This document shows, piece by piece, positions 33,041 through 42,385 of a DNA stretch of 64,000 nucleotides. The position numbers were made by a program, and so were the translations under genes. The notes beneath the pieces were generated by a model. The model was given only the letters and a program-made list of their open reading frames with translations, did not search any database and was not told where the DNA came from. Position 1 is the first letter of the stretch, and each line of letters opens with the position of its first letter. Source of the stretch: Deinococcus sp. Arct2-2 (GTDB lineage Bacteria > Deinococcota > Deinococci > Deinococcales > Deinococcaceae); assembly GCF_004801315.1 (NCBI RefSeq), contig NZ_SSNW01000005.1:62001-126000 (forward strand), given 5' to 3'.

Positions 33041-34282
33041 ATGACTGCAACTCCTGACAGTGCAGAAAACGGTGCAGAGCAACTGATCGGCGCGTATTGG
33101 CAGGGCGCACACCTGCAAGACCCTCTGTTTTTAGAGAAAATGCGGGCCGTGAACCCGGTGCTGGTGTCGCCTGCTCACGGGCTGGCTGTGCTGACTGGAC
33201 ACGCCGAAATCACGGCGGCGCTGCGGCATCCCGACGTTCGCACGGGCAAATTTGAAGTCGGCGAAGGCTTTAGCCACACCGCCAGTTACGCGGTCATGAA
33301 TCCCATGATGCTCTTCCATGACGGCGGCAGCCATACGCGCCTGCGTTCGCTGGCCCAGCGGGCCTTTACGCCGCGTGTGCTGGAAGAAAGCCGCGAGTTT
33401 ATCGCCGCCCTGACCGATGATCTGTTGACCCAAGCTGCCGCCAACACTGATCCTGAGGGTGTGGATATCGTGCAGGCCGTCGCTTATCCGCTCCCCGTCA
33501 CGGTCATCGTGAGGATGCTGGGCCTCACCGGAACCGACGCCGAACGCTTCCGGGCGTGGTCTGAAAGTGTGGCCGACTTGTTGGGCGGCGTGAATATCTC
33601 CCCGGAACGTTGGGCACAAATAGAAGCCGACGCCCAGCAGATGCGCGAGTATTTCCGGACGCTGGCCGACGACCTGCGGGCCGAGCCGCAACCGGGCCTG
33701 CTGAGTGCGCTGGCCGCCGCCGAAACCGAGGGGGAAGGCGGGGGCCGCCTGAGCAGCGCCGAACTGCTGGCAAACGCCGTGCTGCTGTTGGTGGCAGGCC
33801 ACGAAACCACTAGCAACCTGATCGCCGGAACCTTTCACGCGTTAGCCGAGAATCCGGAGCAGCGGGCATGGTTGGCCGCCGATCCTGTGGGCCGCGCCGC
33901 CAACGCCACCGAGGAATTGTTGCGCTTCCTGTCGCCTGTGCGGGGCAGTGGCCGTTTCACCTCCGCGCCCCTGACTCTGGGCGATGTGCCCCTGCCCGCC
34001 GGAACCCACCTGAGTCTCAGCTACGCCAGTGGAAACCGAGACCCCCGCCTATACGCCGATCCACACGCGCTAGACCTGAGCCGGGCCAATGCCCGCACGC
34101 ATCTGGCTTTCGCGGGCGGCCCGCACTACTGCCTAGGCGCAACGCTGGCGCGGCTAGAATCCACCACCTTCCTGACCCGCCTGATGACGCGTTTTCCTGA
34201 ATACACGGTGCCCCAGCAGACGCTTTTCTACCGGCCTAACTTTGCGCTGCAAGGGCTGGAGCGGTTGCGGGTGGTGTTGTAG
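33041..34282 (+). CDS. Cytochrome P450
   Basis: A 413-residue soluble class I bacterial P450. I-helix oxygen-binding AGHETTSNL (about residue 252), ExxR in TEELLRFLSP, and the heme-thiolate loop FAGGPHYCLG with Cys near residue 365. Deinococci carry a few P450s, one of which (CYP287A1) hydroxylates a carotenoid ring; whether this is that enzyme cannot be decided here. No ferredoxin or reductase gene adjoins it. Confidence 0.93.
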   Translation: MTATPDSAENGAEQLIGAYWQGAHLQDPLFLEKMRAVNPVLVSPAHGLAVLTGHAEITAALRHPDVRTGKFEVGEGFSHTASYAVMNPMMLFHDGGSHTRLRSLAQRAFTPRVLEESREFIAALTDDLLTQAAANTDPEGVDIVQAVAYPLPVTVIVRMLGLTGTDAERFRAWSESVADLLGGVNISPERWAQIEADAQQMREYFRTLADDLRAEPQPGLLSALAAAETEGEGGGRLSSAELLANAVLLLVAGHETTSNLIAGTFHALAENPEQRAWLAADPVGRAANATEELLRFLSPVRGSGRFTSAPLTLGDVPLPAGTHLSLSYASGNRDPRLYADPHALDLSRANARTHLAFAGGPHYCLGATLARLESTTFLTRLMTRFPEYTVPQQTLFYRPNFALQGLERLRVVL

Positions 34283-34307
34283 GGCTTCGGCTTCTGCGGT
34301 TTATTTA

Positions 34308-35292
34308 GAGCATTTGTCAGAATAGACGTATGAACACTGCTGGAGTGCGAGGCTACGGGTTGGAGTTGCGGACGCGCATCGTTGCGCTGGTTGAGGGTGG
34401 AGCCTCGCCTGCAGAAGCGGCACAGCACTTCTCCGTGCATGTCACGACTGTCCAGCGGTACCTAGCCCGCCAGCGTGACCACACCCTCCACGTCGTCCCA
34501 AAACCGACGGGGCGTCACCGCACGGTGACGCCCACCCACGAAGAGCAGCTGCTGGCGCACTTGGAGAGCCATGGGGACGCAACGTTACAGGAGCACGCGG
34601 ATCTGCTTGAAGCAGCCACTGGACTCAAGGTCAGTTTCAAGACAGTGGATCGGGTCTTCCGCCGCCATCACATCACCCACAAAAAAAACGCTGGTCGCCA
34701 GAGAACGCAGTGAGGAACGCCGCATGGTATTCCTGAACGACCTCCAGCCCTACCTTGATCACCCTGAACGCCTGATCTTCGTGGACGAGAGCGGCTTCAA
34801 CACGTCCATGACGCGCGGCTATGCCCGCGCGCCCAGCAACCAGCGGGCGGTCAGTGTGGTGCCTCGCAATCACGGCAAAAACGACACCCTGATCTGTGCA
34901 CTGGGATCAGCGGGGCCACTGGCCCCACTGATTCTGGATGGGCCGGTGACCGCTGTGAGCTTCGAATACTACGTCCAACACGAACTGTGCCCTGCATTGA
35001 CGCGGGATCAGGTGGTCATCATGGACAACCTCTCCTCACACCATCGAGCGTCCATTCGGACGCTCATTGAAGATCGAGGGTGCACGCTGCTGTTTTTGCC
35101 GTCCTACAGTCCGGATTTCGATCCCATTGAGTGGTTGTTCTCGCAGGTCAAGGGCGTCCTGCGTGGTGATGCACGGCGGAGTGTGGATCGCTTGATTGAA
35201 GGCATTGTGACGCCCTGAAGGCAATTTCTGGACAACAGGTGGGGCACTGGTTCACCCGCGCCCTTCTGAAAGATCTCTTGTGACAAATGCTC
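34308..35292 (+). mobile_element. IS630-family insertion sequence, apparently complete
   Basis: 985 bp bounded by terminal inverted repeats GAGCATTTGTCA (34308-34319) and TGACAAATGCTC (35281-35292), flanked by TA on both sides (34306-34307, 35293-35294), the target duplication of IS630/Tc1 elements. It contains a two-frame DDE transposase. It is inserted in a family B repeat. Confidence 0.92.
34330..35218 (+). CDS. IS630-type transposase, two frames joined by probable frameshift
   Basis: Frame A (34330-34713, 127 residues) encodes the paired helix-turn-helix region (EGGASPAEAAQHFSVHVTTVQRYL). Frame B (coding from about 34690 to 35218) encodes the DDE core: Asp in FVDESGFNT, Asp in VIMDNLSSHH, Glu in DFDPIEWLFSQVKG. 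The frames meet at a run of eight A (34681-34688), a classic slippage site; a net +1 shift is needed. All three catalytic residues are present, so the transposase could be functional. Confidence 0.88.
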
Positions 35293-35690
35293 TAAGGCGG
35301 GATTTGGGGTTTCTCCTACGCCTTCTTCCCCCACCCCCCAGCCCCCGCCCCCAAAGGGTGCAGGGGAGTGGTCGCTCCGCTGAGGAGGATTGATCTTGTC
35401 GCGTTCAGACTTGGTTTGTTCCTTCATCTGAAGCTGAATTGCCAGTCGTCTTGAAGATGGAATTGGCCCGCGCGTTGCACGCACGACGGCCTCACACGCA
35501 GTTGGGCGGGGACGCTTTGAAGTGGCGGTGTCGGCGTTGTTGTTGCCCTCGCCCCTTGCGGGAGAGGGGCGCTGAGCATCAGCGGGGTGAGGGGAGTGAG
35601 CGCCAGCGATTGCCCTTGACCTGCTCTTAGACCCTCAGACCCTAGACCCTTAGACCAAGCCCCCTTAAACTCCGTCCCTCACGCCCCGTT

Positions 35691-36722
35691 TCACCGATCT
35701 GCCGTCAACGTATACGTCCCATCACTGTTGCCCGCGAAGGTCACCGTGCCGTTCTGGTCGGTGCGGTAGATACGGATTCCGTTTTGCTTGTACAAGTCCA
35801 GCGCCGTTTTGGTGGGGTGGCCGTAATTGTTCGGCCCCACGCCGATTACGACGTTTTCGGGCCGCACCGACGCCAGCCACGCGGCATGGTCGCCGTTGGC
35901 CGCCCCGTGATGAACGCTCTTATAGAGCTGGAACGGCCCCTTGATTTCCGGGCGGTCTTCTTCCAGCCAAGCCTGCGTTTCGGGCTTCTCGCTGTCGCCC
36001 GTCATCAGGGCGTGAAAGTTGCCGAAATCAAGGCGGATGCCGATGCTGTTTTCGTTCTGGTCTTTGCCCATTCCGGCGGGCGGGTCGATCACGCGCACTT
36101 TCACGCTGCCCAAATTGATCACCTGATTGTTGGCCTTCTGAAACTTGGTTCCGGCGGCCTCCAAACCGTCTACGAGGCGCTTCCAAGTTTGGGTGGTGGG
36201 CGCGATCCCGTTGTTGATAAACAAGGTGGGTTTGGCCTCGGCAGCGGCTACCAGCCCCGCAACATGGTCGGCGTCGCCGTGACTGGCTACCATCAGGTCT
36301 ACTTTGGTAATGCCGTAAGTGTCCATATGTTCGCGCATACGGTCAGCGCTGCGGCCCCCGTCGTACAGCATGGTTTTGCCTTCGGGACTGCGAATAAGGA
36401 CGGCGTCGCCCTGCCCTACGTCCAAAAAGCGGATCGTGACCTGTCCGGTGGGCGTGGTGGCGGTGTCTGTTTTGCCCGTATCGGTGGTGCCGCCCCCGAA
36501 CAGGCCGCCGCCCGCACACGCCGCGAGGCTGGCGGTGAGGCCCAATACCAGCAGACCTAGCAGGTCAGAGGAACTGGGGCGGCCCCGGCCCTTGCCCGCC
36601 GTGCTGCGCGTCTTTTTTCCCGCCGAGGCGGTTTTGGCAGCAGAGGCTTTAGCAGCCGTCTTCTTAGGGGTGGGCGTTTTTTTGGCTGCTGGCTTCTTCC
36701 CAGATTCTTTAGGGGTACTCAC
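35691..36722 (-). CDS. ComEC-like metallo-beta-lactamase-fold hydrolase, lipoprotein-like or membrane-anchored
   Basis: A 343-residue protein. The N-terminus is rich in Lys/Ala/Pro (about residues 7-50), followed by a hydrophobic segment LLGLLVLGLTASLAAC with a lipobox-like LAAC near residue 72, then a ComEC/Rec2-type MBL domain: FLDVGQGDAVLI, YDGG, ASHGDADHVAG, MTGDSE, HHGAANGD. Proteins of this type occur as soluble relatives of the competence channel ComEC, often next to DUF3006. I prefer GTG 36722 (GAGG upstream, 10 bases after the DUF3006 stop); ATG 36758 would overlap that gene. Confidence 0.82.
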   Translation of the reverse strand: MSTPKESGKKPAAKKTPTPKKTAAKASAAKTASAGKKTRSTAGKGRGRPSSSDLLGLLVLGLTASLAACAGGGLFGGGTTDTGKTDTATTPTGQVTIRFLDVGQGDAVLIRSPEGKTMLYDGGRSADRMREHMDTYGITKVDLMVASHGDADHVAGLVAAAEAKPTLFINNGIAPTTQTWKRLVDGLEAAGTKFQKANNQVINLGSVKVRVIDPPAGMGKDQNENSIGIRLDFGNFHALMTGDSEKPETQAWLEEDRPEIKGPFQLYKSVHHGAANGDHAAWLASVRPENVVIGVGPNNYGHPTKTALDLYKQNGIRIYRTDQNGTVTFAGNSDGTYTLTADR

Positions 36723-36732
36723 AGTGTCATCC

Positions 36733-37110
36733 TCATAGGGTAATTTCTCCCTCGACATCTACCGCTAGGGCCGCGCCGCGAGCGTTCAGGGTTTCTAGTT
36801 CGGCCCCTGCTTCTAGGTGCCGCGCCTGCGTTTCTTCTCTCAAAATATGCGCCACTGCACCGTCCGGCCCATCCTGAATCCCCAGAATATCGCCCTCCTG
36901 CACGCCGTCCGGCAGTGATGACAGCAAGATGTCTACGGTGCGGCCCGAAGGCAGTTCTACGCGGGCCATGCGGCCAGTCGGCGTGTCTTCTATGCCGTCT
37001 ACCGTCCAGCGTTCGCCTGTCCAGACGGTGGCGCTGACGACGACATTGGCGGCTGCACTGGGGGTAGGGGCCGGATTCTGTTCCTGCGGGGCTTGCGGCT
37101 CATCCTTCAC
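36733..37110 (-). CDS. DUF3006 family protein
   Basis: A 125-residue protein: a Pro/Gln-rich lead of about 25 residues, then a DUF3006 domain (WTVDGIEDTPTGRMARVELPSGRTVDILLSSLPDG, split here only by eye). DUF3006 genes usually accompany ComEC-like MBL genes, as here. A very long open frame continues to 38664 but lies antisense to the ABC transporter. The start is set at GTG 37110 because TACGCT (37117-37122) lies six bases upstream. Confidence 0.8.
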   Translation of the reverse strand: MKDEPQAPQEQNPAPTPSAAANVVVSATVWTGERWTVDGIEDTPTGRMARVELPSGRTVDILLSSLPDGVQEGDILGIQDGPDGAVAHILREETQARHLEAGAELETLNARGAALAVDVEGEITL

Positions 37111-37221
37111 GCTCACAGCGTACCGCGTGGAGCAACGATTAAGGCGGTTTGCCCCCAACAGCGCCCTCTCTGCGCCACTCGGCGTATGCGCCCGCCCCTG
37201 CCCACGCCCTACCCTGACCGT

Positions 37222-39027
37222 ATGACCGCCGCCGCGCCCCCTTCCGATACCCGATCTTCCTCGCCGCCGCCTAAGTCGGGAGCATTGGCGGTGCTGCGAA
37301 CTTACTTGGGGCCGCTGTGGTGGCGCGTCTTGCTGCTGGCGGTACTGCTGTTTACGGCCACGGGTCTGAACCTGATCTTGCCTCAACTCCTGCGCCAATT
37401 CGTAGACGGCGCGAAACTGGGCGCGGCGGCTCCGGTGGCGCAGTTGGCGTGGCTGGCGGGCGTGTATATCGGCGTGGCGGTGGGCGTGCAACTGCTGACC
37501 GCCAGCGCAACCTATGTGGGGGCGCGGGTAGGCTGGCGGGCCACCAACCGCCTGCGGGCCGACCTGATGGCGCACCTGCTGTCGCTGGATATGCACGAGC
37601 ACAAGGAACGCACCCCCGGCGAAATGATCGAGCGCATCGACGGCGACGTAACGGCACTCAGCAACTTTTTCTCGCAGTTCGCGGTGCGCGTGTTCGGGGC
37701 CGCCCTGCTGCTCATCGGCGCAATCGTCATGTTCTACCGCGAGAACGTGTGGATTGGGCTGGGCATCACCAGTTTTGTGGTGATTACGCTGATCGCCATG
37801 AACCGGGTTCGCAAGGCGGGCGTAGAACCGACCCGGCTGGAACGCGAAAGCAGCGCCAAACTGTTCGGCTTTATCGAAGAACGGCTGGCGGGGTTGGACG
37901 ACGTGCGCTCGCTCGGCGCAGGGCCGCACCATCTGAACAGGTATTTGAAGGTGCAGCGCGAATATTTTGGCCGCAGCACCCTGTCTTGGCAGCGGCGAAG
38001 CGTGGTGTGGCAGCTCAGCATGGGGCTGTTTGCCGCCGGATACGTAGCCATTTTGGTTTCGGCGGTGGGGCTGTACTCGGCGGGCGCAATTTCGCTGGGC
38101 ACGGCTTTTTTGCTGTACCAGTACATGAATATGATCGAAGAACCGATAGATCAACTGACGCAGCAGCTTCAGGACTTGCAAAAAGCGGGGGCCAGTTTGT
38201 TCCGCGTGGGCGAACTCTTGGCCCTGCGCTCCAGCTTGCCGGAAGGCGTGCAGCAGCTTCCAGCAGGAGCCTTGCCGCTGGCCTTCCAAAACGTGGATTT
38301 CAGCTACGATCCTGCCGACGCTACGGTGCGCGGCGTGCTGCACGGCGTTTCTTTCTCGCTGCCCGCCGGACAAACCTTGGGCTTGTTGGGGCGCACGGGC
38401 AGCGGCAAAACGACCCTCACGCGCCTCGTCTCGCGCCTGTACGATCCGACTGGCGGCAGCGTGCAGCTTGGCGGCCTCGATACCCGCGCCCTGAAACTGA
38501 GCAGCCTGCGCTCCCGCGTGGCGGTGGTGACGCAGGACGTGCAGTTGTTTCAGGCCAGTGTGCGCGACAACCTCACTTTTTTCGACGACACCCTGCCCGA
38601 CGAGCGCGTGGAAGCCGCCCTGCACGAAGTCGGCCTCGGCGCGTGGTTGGCGCGGCTGGAACACGGCATCCGCACGCCGCTGCCCGCCGGAAGCTTATCG
38701 GCAGGCGAGGCGCAACTGCTGGCCTTTGCCCGCGTGATGCTGCAAGACCCCGCCCTGATTATTTTGGATGAACCCAGCAGCCGCCTTGATCCGGCCACCG
38801 AAGGCCTGCTGACCGCCGCCATGAGCCGCCTGCTGAGTGGCCGCACCGCCATCGTGATTGCCCACCGACTCGATACCGTAGCCCGCGCCGACCGGATTTT
38901 GGTGCTAGGCGACGGCAAAGTGTTGGAAGACGGCCCCCGCGACGTACTGGCCGCCAATCCACGCAGCCATTACGCAGGGCTGTTGCGGGCCGGAGTCGGG
39001 GCGGAAGGGGAAGGGGTGTTGGCGTGA
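37222..39027 (+). CDS. ABC exporter half-transporter, subunit 1
   Basis: A 601-residue fused membrane/ATPase subunit. The membrane domain (residues about 30-330) has six predicted helices; the ATPase domain has Walker A GRTGSGKTT (about residue 395), Walker B LIILDEPSSRLD with the catalytic Glu, and H-loop AHRLDT. The signature is SLSAGEAQ rather than LSGGQ. Together with subunit 2, which has the complementary defect, this indicates a heterodimeric exporter. Leaderless start: TACCCT (37210-37215) six bases before ATG. Confidence 0.92.
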   Translation: MTAAAPPSDTRSSSPPPKSGALAVLRTYLGPLWWRVLLLAVLLFTATGLNLILPQLLRQFVDGAKLGAAAPVAQLAWLAGVYIGVAVGVQLLTASATYVGARVGWRATNRLRADLMAHLLSLDMHEHKERTPGEMIERIDGDVTALSNFFSQFAVRVFGAALLLIGAIVMFYRENVWIGLGITSFVVITLIAMNRVRKAGVEPTRLERESSAKLFGFIEERLAGLDDVRSLGAGPHHLNRYLKVQREYFGRSTLSWQRRSVVWQLSMGLFAAGYVAILVSAVGLYSAGAISLGTAFLLYQYMNMIEEPIDQLTQQLQDLQKAGASLFRVGELLALRSSLPEGVQQLPAGALPLAFQNVDFSYDPADATVRGVLHGVSFSLPAGQTLGLLGRTGSGKTTLTRLVSRLYDPTGGSVQLGGLDTRALKLSSLRSRVAVVTQDVQLFQASVRDNLTFFDDTLPDERVEAALHEVGLGAWLARLEHGIRTPLPAGSLSAGEAQLLAFARVMLQDPALIILDEPSSRLDPATEGLLTAAMSRLLSGRTAIVIAHRLDTVARADRILVLGDGKVLEDGPRDVLAANPRSHYAGLLRAGVGAEGEGVLA

Positions 39028-39032
39028 GGAAC

Positions 39033-39157
39033 GGTGAGTGGGTAGTGGTGAGTGGTCAGTGGAAAAAGCCCCTGCGCTCTGTCTTGCACACCTCCTTCGT
39101 CACTTTCAATTCTCGCCTTCATCTGTTCTCACTCACGACTGACCACTCACCACTGAC
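39033..39157. repeat. Inverted pair of GTGAGTGGT-type repeats between the ABC genes
   Basis: GGTGAGTGGGTAGTGGTGAG at 39033-39052 faces ACTCACGACTGACCACTCAC at 39131-39150, so the 148-bp spacer between the two subunits can form a stem with a ~70-nt loop. Confidence 0.75.
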
Positions 39158-39175
39158 GCAATGGAGTTGCCACCC

Positions 39176-41017
39176 ATGACCACCGCCCCCCAACCCACCC
39201 TCCCCACTTCCGACAAAACCTTTGCCCTTTCCAAGCGCCTGTTCGTGTACAAACCCGGCCTGTTTGCCTTCAATTTGCTGATGTGGGGCATGGTTCACGC
39301 CTCGCCCGCGCTGCTGACGTTGGCGGTCAGTGGGGTGTTCCGGCAACTGGAAGCCGCCGATAAGTTGCGGCTGGCAGGCACGTCTACGGCAGGCAACATA
39401 GAACCGCTGGTTGCGGCGGCGTGGGTGGCGGTGGCGTGGTTCGCCCTCGTGCGGGTCAGCCGATTCGGGATCTTTTATGGGGCATTCCGGGCGTGGATAG
39501 AACTGTGGTACACGCTGGACGCCCTCGTGCGGCGCAATATGCTGGCCTACCTGCTTACGGCCCGCCGCGCCCGCCGCCTGCCCGATACCCCTGCCGAGGC
39601 CGTGACCCGCTTCCGCGACGATGTAGACGATGTGGCCGGATACACCGAAGTCTGGGTGGACGGCTGGGGCTTCGTAGCCTTCTCGGTCATCGCCATTACC
39701 CTAATGGCCCGCATAGACCCCACGATTACGCTGCTGGTGTGCGCCCCGCTGCTGCTGATGGTGGTGTTCGTGCAGCGGCTTTCGCCCATTATTCGCAGCT
39801 ACCGCCGCCGCATGCGCGAGGCCACAGGCCGTGTGACCGACTTTATCGGGGAAACCTTCGGGGCCGTGAGCGCCGTGAAACTGGCCGCCCGTGAGGGGCA
39901 GATGGTGTCTCATCTCGTCAAATTGGGTGAGGTTCGCCGCTCTGCCGCCCTGCGCGACGTGCTGCTGACCGAACTGATCCGGGGCGTGAACACCAATATG
40001 GTGAACATTGCCGTGGGGCTGGTGCTGCTGCTGGGAGCCAACAAGATTCGCGGCGGGGCGCTGGATGTGGCCGACTTCGTGCTGTTTATCGGGCTGCTGC
40101 CGCGCCTGACCGGAAGCATGGGCTTTTTTGGCGACGCGATTGCCCGCCACCGCCGCACCGGGGTCAGCTATGACCGCATGAACCGCCTGCTGCAAGACGC
40201 CCCGCGTGACCAGACCGTGCAGCATCATCCGGTGTACCTGCACGCCGACCCGCCGGAATTGACCCTTATGCCCGCCGCCGGAACTGCCGAGGCTCAGCCC
40301 TTAGAAGAACTGCGCGTAAACGGCCTGACCGCTTTGCACCCCAGCGGCATGGGCCTGCACGACGCCAGCTTCAGCGTGCGCCGGGGAGAATTCGTGGTAG
40401 TCACAGGGCGCATCGGCAGCGGCAAAACAACGCTGTTGCGTGCGCTGCTGGGCCTCATTCCCACAGATTCCGGCACGGTGTCTTGGAACGGACAACCTGT
40501 AGAAGACCCCGCGTCGTTCCTCGTACCGCCCCGCAGCGCCTATACCGCCCAGATCCCCAACCTGTTCAGCGACAGCCTGCGCGAAAACGTGCTGAGCGGC
40601 AGCGCCCCAGACCGCCTAGACCGCGCCGTGCGCTTGGCTGTGCTGGAACCCGATATGGCGCAGTTGGGCAGCGGGCTGGATACGCCCGTAGGCGCACGCG
40701 GCGTCAAGCTCAGCGGCGGGCAGGTGCAACGAGCGGCAGTGGCCCGGATGCTGGCCCGCGACGCCGATCTATTGGTCTTCGACGACGTGAGCAGTGCGCT
40801 GGACGCCCGCACCGAAGCCGTGCTGTGGGACGGCCTGTTTGCCGAAACCGACGCGACTTGTCTGGTGGTGTCTCACCGCCGCACTGCCCTGACCCGCGCT
40901 GACCGAATCTTGCTGATGGAAGGCGGGCGCATTACCGACGAAGGCACGCTGGCCGAGTTGTTGGAACGCAGCGAAGAAATGCGGGCGCTGTGGGCAGAGG
41001 ATGGGGGAGAGGGGTGA
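39176..41017 (+). CDS. ABC exporter half-transporter, subunit 2
   Basis: A 613-residue partner of the preceding gene. Six predicted membrane helices (residues about 25-310), an ATPase domain with Walker A GRIGSGKTT, canonical signature KLSGGQVQRAA, and H-loop SHRRTA. Walker B reads LLVFDDVSSALD, i.e. the catalytic Glu is Asp. The degenerate ATP site would thus form from this Walker B and the LSAGE of subunit 1, the usual asymmetry of heterodimeric exporters. ATG 39176 has GGAG nine bases upstream; ATG 39161 is possible. The cargo is unknown. Confidence 0.92.
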   Translation: MTTAPQPTLPTSDKTFALSKRLFVYKPGLFAFNLLMWGMVHASPALLTLAVSGVFRQLEAADKLRLAGTSTAGNIEPLVAAAWVAVAWFALVRVSRFGIFYGAFRAWIELWYTLDALVRRNMLAYLLTARRARRLPDTPAEAVTRFRDDVDDVAGYTEVWVDGWGFVAFSVIAITLMARIDPTITLLVCAPLLLMVVFVQRLSPIIRSYRRRMREATGRVTDFIGETFGAVSAVKLAAREGQMVSHLVKLGEVRRSAALRDVLLTELIRGVNTNMVNIAVGLVLLLGANKIRGGALDVADFVLFIGLLPRLTGSMGFFGDAIARHRRTGVSYDRMNRLLQDAPRDQTVQHHPVYLHADPPELTLMPAAGTAEAQPLEELRVNGLTALHPSGMGLHDASFSVRRGEFVVVTGRIGSGKTTLLRALLGLIPTDSGTVSWNGQPVEDPASFLVPPRSAYTAQIPNLFSDSLRENVLSGSAPDRLDRAVRLAVLEPDMAQLGSGLDTPVGARGVKLSGGQVQRAAVARMLARDADLLVFDDVSSALDARTEAVLWDGLFAETDATCLVVSHRRTALTRADRILLMEGGRITDEGTLAELLERSEEMRALWAEDGGEG

Positions 41018-41164
41018 AGTTGTCGCTAGATGAGGAAACTCAGCTGGATCGGGAGATCACAAGTTTAATTGACCAACACACCACCACTGAAGATGTCTTG
41101 CGGGCCGTCATTGAGCGTGTCGGGCCAGTAAGGACAATTGTTTTGCTGCGGCGGCATTTAAGTA

Positions 41165-42230
41165 CAGCAAGATTATATTTTTGAGAAATGGGACGACCAA
41201 GTCGGCAGATCGTAATCAGCGCAGAAGATGCGGCACAACTCCAACAGCTGGAATTGAGTGCCGGGGTTCATTCCAAGGTACGTCTGCGGGCCAGCCTGCT
41301 CCGATTGCACCGAGAAGGGTGGTCTGCGCCACGCTTGGCTGTTCATTTCGCACGAGCTGAGCAACGCATTCACACTGACCTGACCCGCTGTGAACAGCAC
41401 GGTATGCGGGGCATCATTGATGCCCCACGGCCAGGCCGCCCGATCAAGATGTTGCCTGCCCATGCGGCTGTGCTCGTGAGTCAGCTTGGCGAAGACCGGC
41501 TGTGGACCGCCGCCCAATTGGCCGAGGTGCTGAATGACGAATTCGCTCTCCAGATCACCGCGCAGACCGTTCGCCAACACCTGCTGGCGTTGGGGTACAG
41601 CTGGAAACGGGCGCGGTACGCGCCCGGCAAACCCCTTGACCCTCAGGTGGAAGCCCAGCATCGGGCCGCGCTCGACACGCTAAACAAGGGGCGCTGGACG
41701 GCACATTAACGCTCAAATATCTTGATCAGTCGGGGTTCTCGCTGATGTGATCCGTGGCGTCAACGTGGTTTAGGCGTGGCTCTGGACAACAGTTCCGCAT
41801 GCCGACCCGCTGGGGATCCCACGGTCGCCTCAAGTTGATCGGTACGTACACGCTGCACGGCACAACGCCAGCATTGGAGCTGCGTACGTTGCAGGGCAGG
41901 TGCAATCAAGAACAGGTGATCGCCTATCTGGATACCCTTGCTCAGCACAGTGAGCCGTCCCGGCTCACTGTGATCGTCCTCGACAATGCTGCAGTTCATC
42001 GGGGCAAAGCCATTCGGGAAAAACAAATCGGTTGGGAAGCCCAGGGCCTGTATCTCCGGTATCTTCCGCCCTATGCACCGTTCCTGAACCTGATTGAGGG
42101 GATTTGGAAGCAGATCAAAGGGGTGTTGATGCCCCGCCGCTCCTACAACACTCTGGCTGAACTCGAGGCTGCACTACATCTCGCCCTCAGCGCCATTGGT
42201 GCAAAGTTTATCTAAAAAATTATCTTGCTG
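41165..42230 (+). mobile_element. IS630-family insertion sequence, decayed
   Basis: 1066 bp with terminal inverted repeats CAGCAAGAT (41165-41173) and ATCTTGCTG (42222-42230), each followed inward by an AT-rich part, and TA on both sides (41163-41164, 42231-42232). It differs from the element at 34308 in ends and transposase sequence, so the two are independent insertions. Confidence 0.88.
41188..42215 (+). pseudogene. IS630-type transposase, disabled by frameshift and stop
   Basis: The first frame (41188-41709) has the helix-turn-helix part (VRLRASLLRLHREGWSAPRL ... TAQTVRQHLLALGYSWKRAR). Translation then needs a -1 shift near 41690 (NKG / ALDGTL) to read LKYLDQSGFSLM, followed at once by TGA (41748-41750). 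The DDE residues are otherwise present: LDQSG, VLDNAAVHR, NLIEGIWKQIKG. The frameshift could be programmed at AAGGGG, but the extra stop indicates decay. Confidence 0.82.
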
Positions 42231-42385
42231 TATTTAGATCTAAGTTTTCTTGAAGCAAAGTCATTGGTCACGTGGATTTACACTGGAATGAGTCTGGAAC
42301 AGTACCAAGGAGAGGTGCTTTTGCCGATGCTGCAAGAAGCCTTGGCTGAGATGAAAGCCGAAGATGCGAGTAAATAAGAGCGGCG

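Larger units (their letters stand above)
34284..35655 (+). repeat. Family B repeat, copy 5, split by an IS element
   Basis: The first block (TTCGGCTTCTGCGGTTTA, about 34286-34307) is separated from the rest (from TAAGGCGGGATTTGGGGTTT at 35293 through the TTAGACC tail at 35655) by the IS630-type element. Removing 34308-35292 and one TA restores the block order of copy 1 at 19679. Confidence 0.8.
41014..42377 (+). pseudogene. Small gene interrupted by an IS630-type element (and probably frameshifted)
   Basis: The first part starts at GTG 41014, overlapping the ABC stop: VKLSLDEETQLDREITSLID and on to RTIVLLRRHLS, where the IS enters. Beyond the IS (42231-42377) an open frame reads YLDLSFLEAKSLVTWIYTG, then MSLEQYQGEVLLPMLQEALA up to the stop. 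With the IS removed, that frame joins upstream DNA reading KDNCFAAAAFKYLDL, i.e. one frame away from the first part, so a single-base indel near 41125-41140 is likely too. The original was perhaps a ~100-residue protein with an AFKYLDLSFLEAKSLV helix. Function unknown. Confidence 0.5.

Noticed and set aside
37111..38664. Open-frame continuation upstream of DUF3006 on the minus strand
   Set aside because: Antisense to the ABC transporter; the true start is fixed by a -10 element at 37117-37122.
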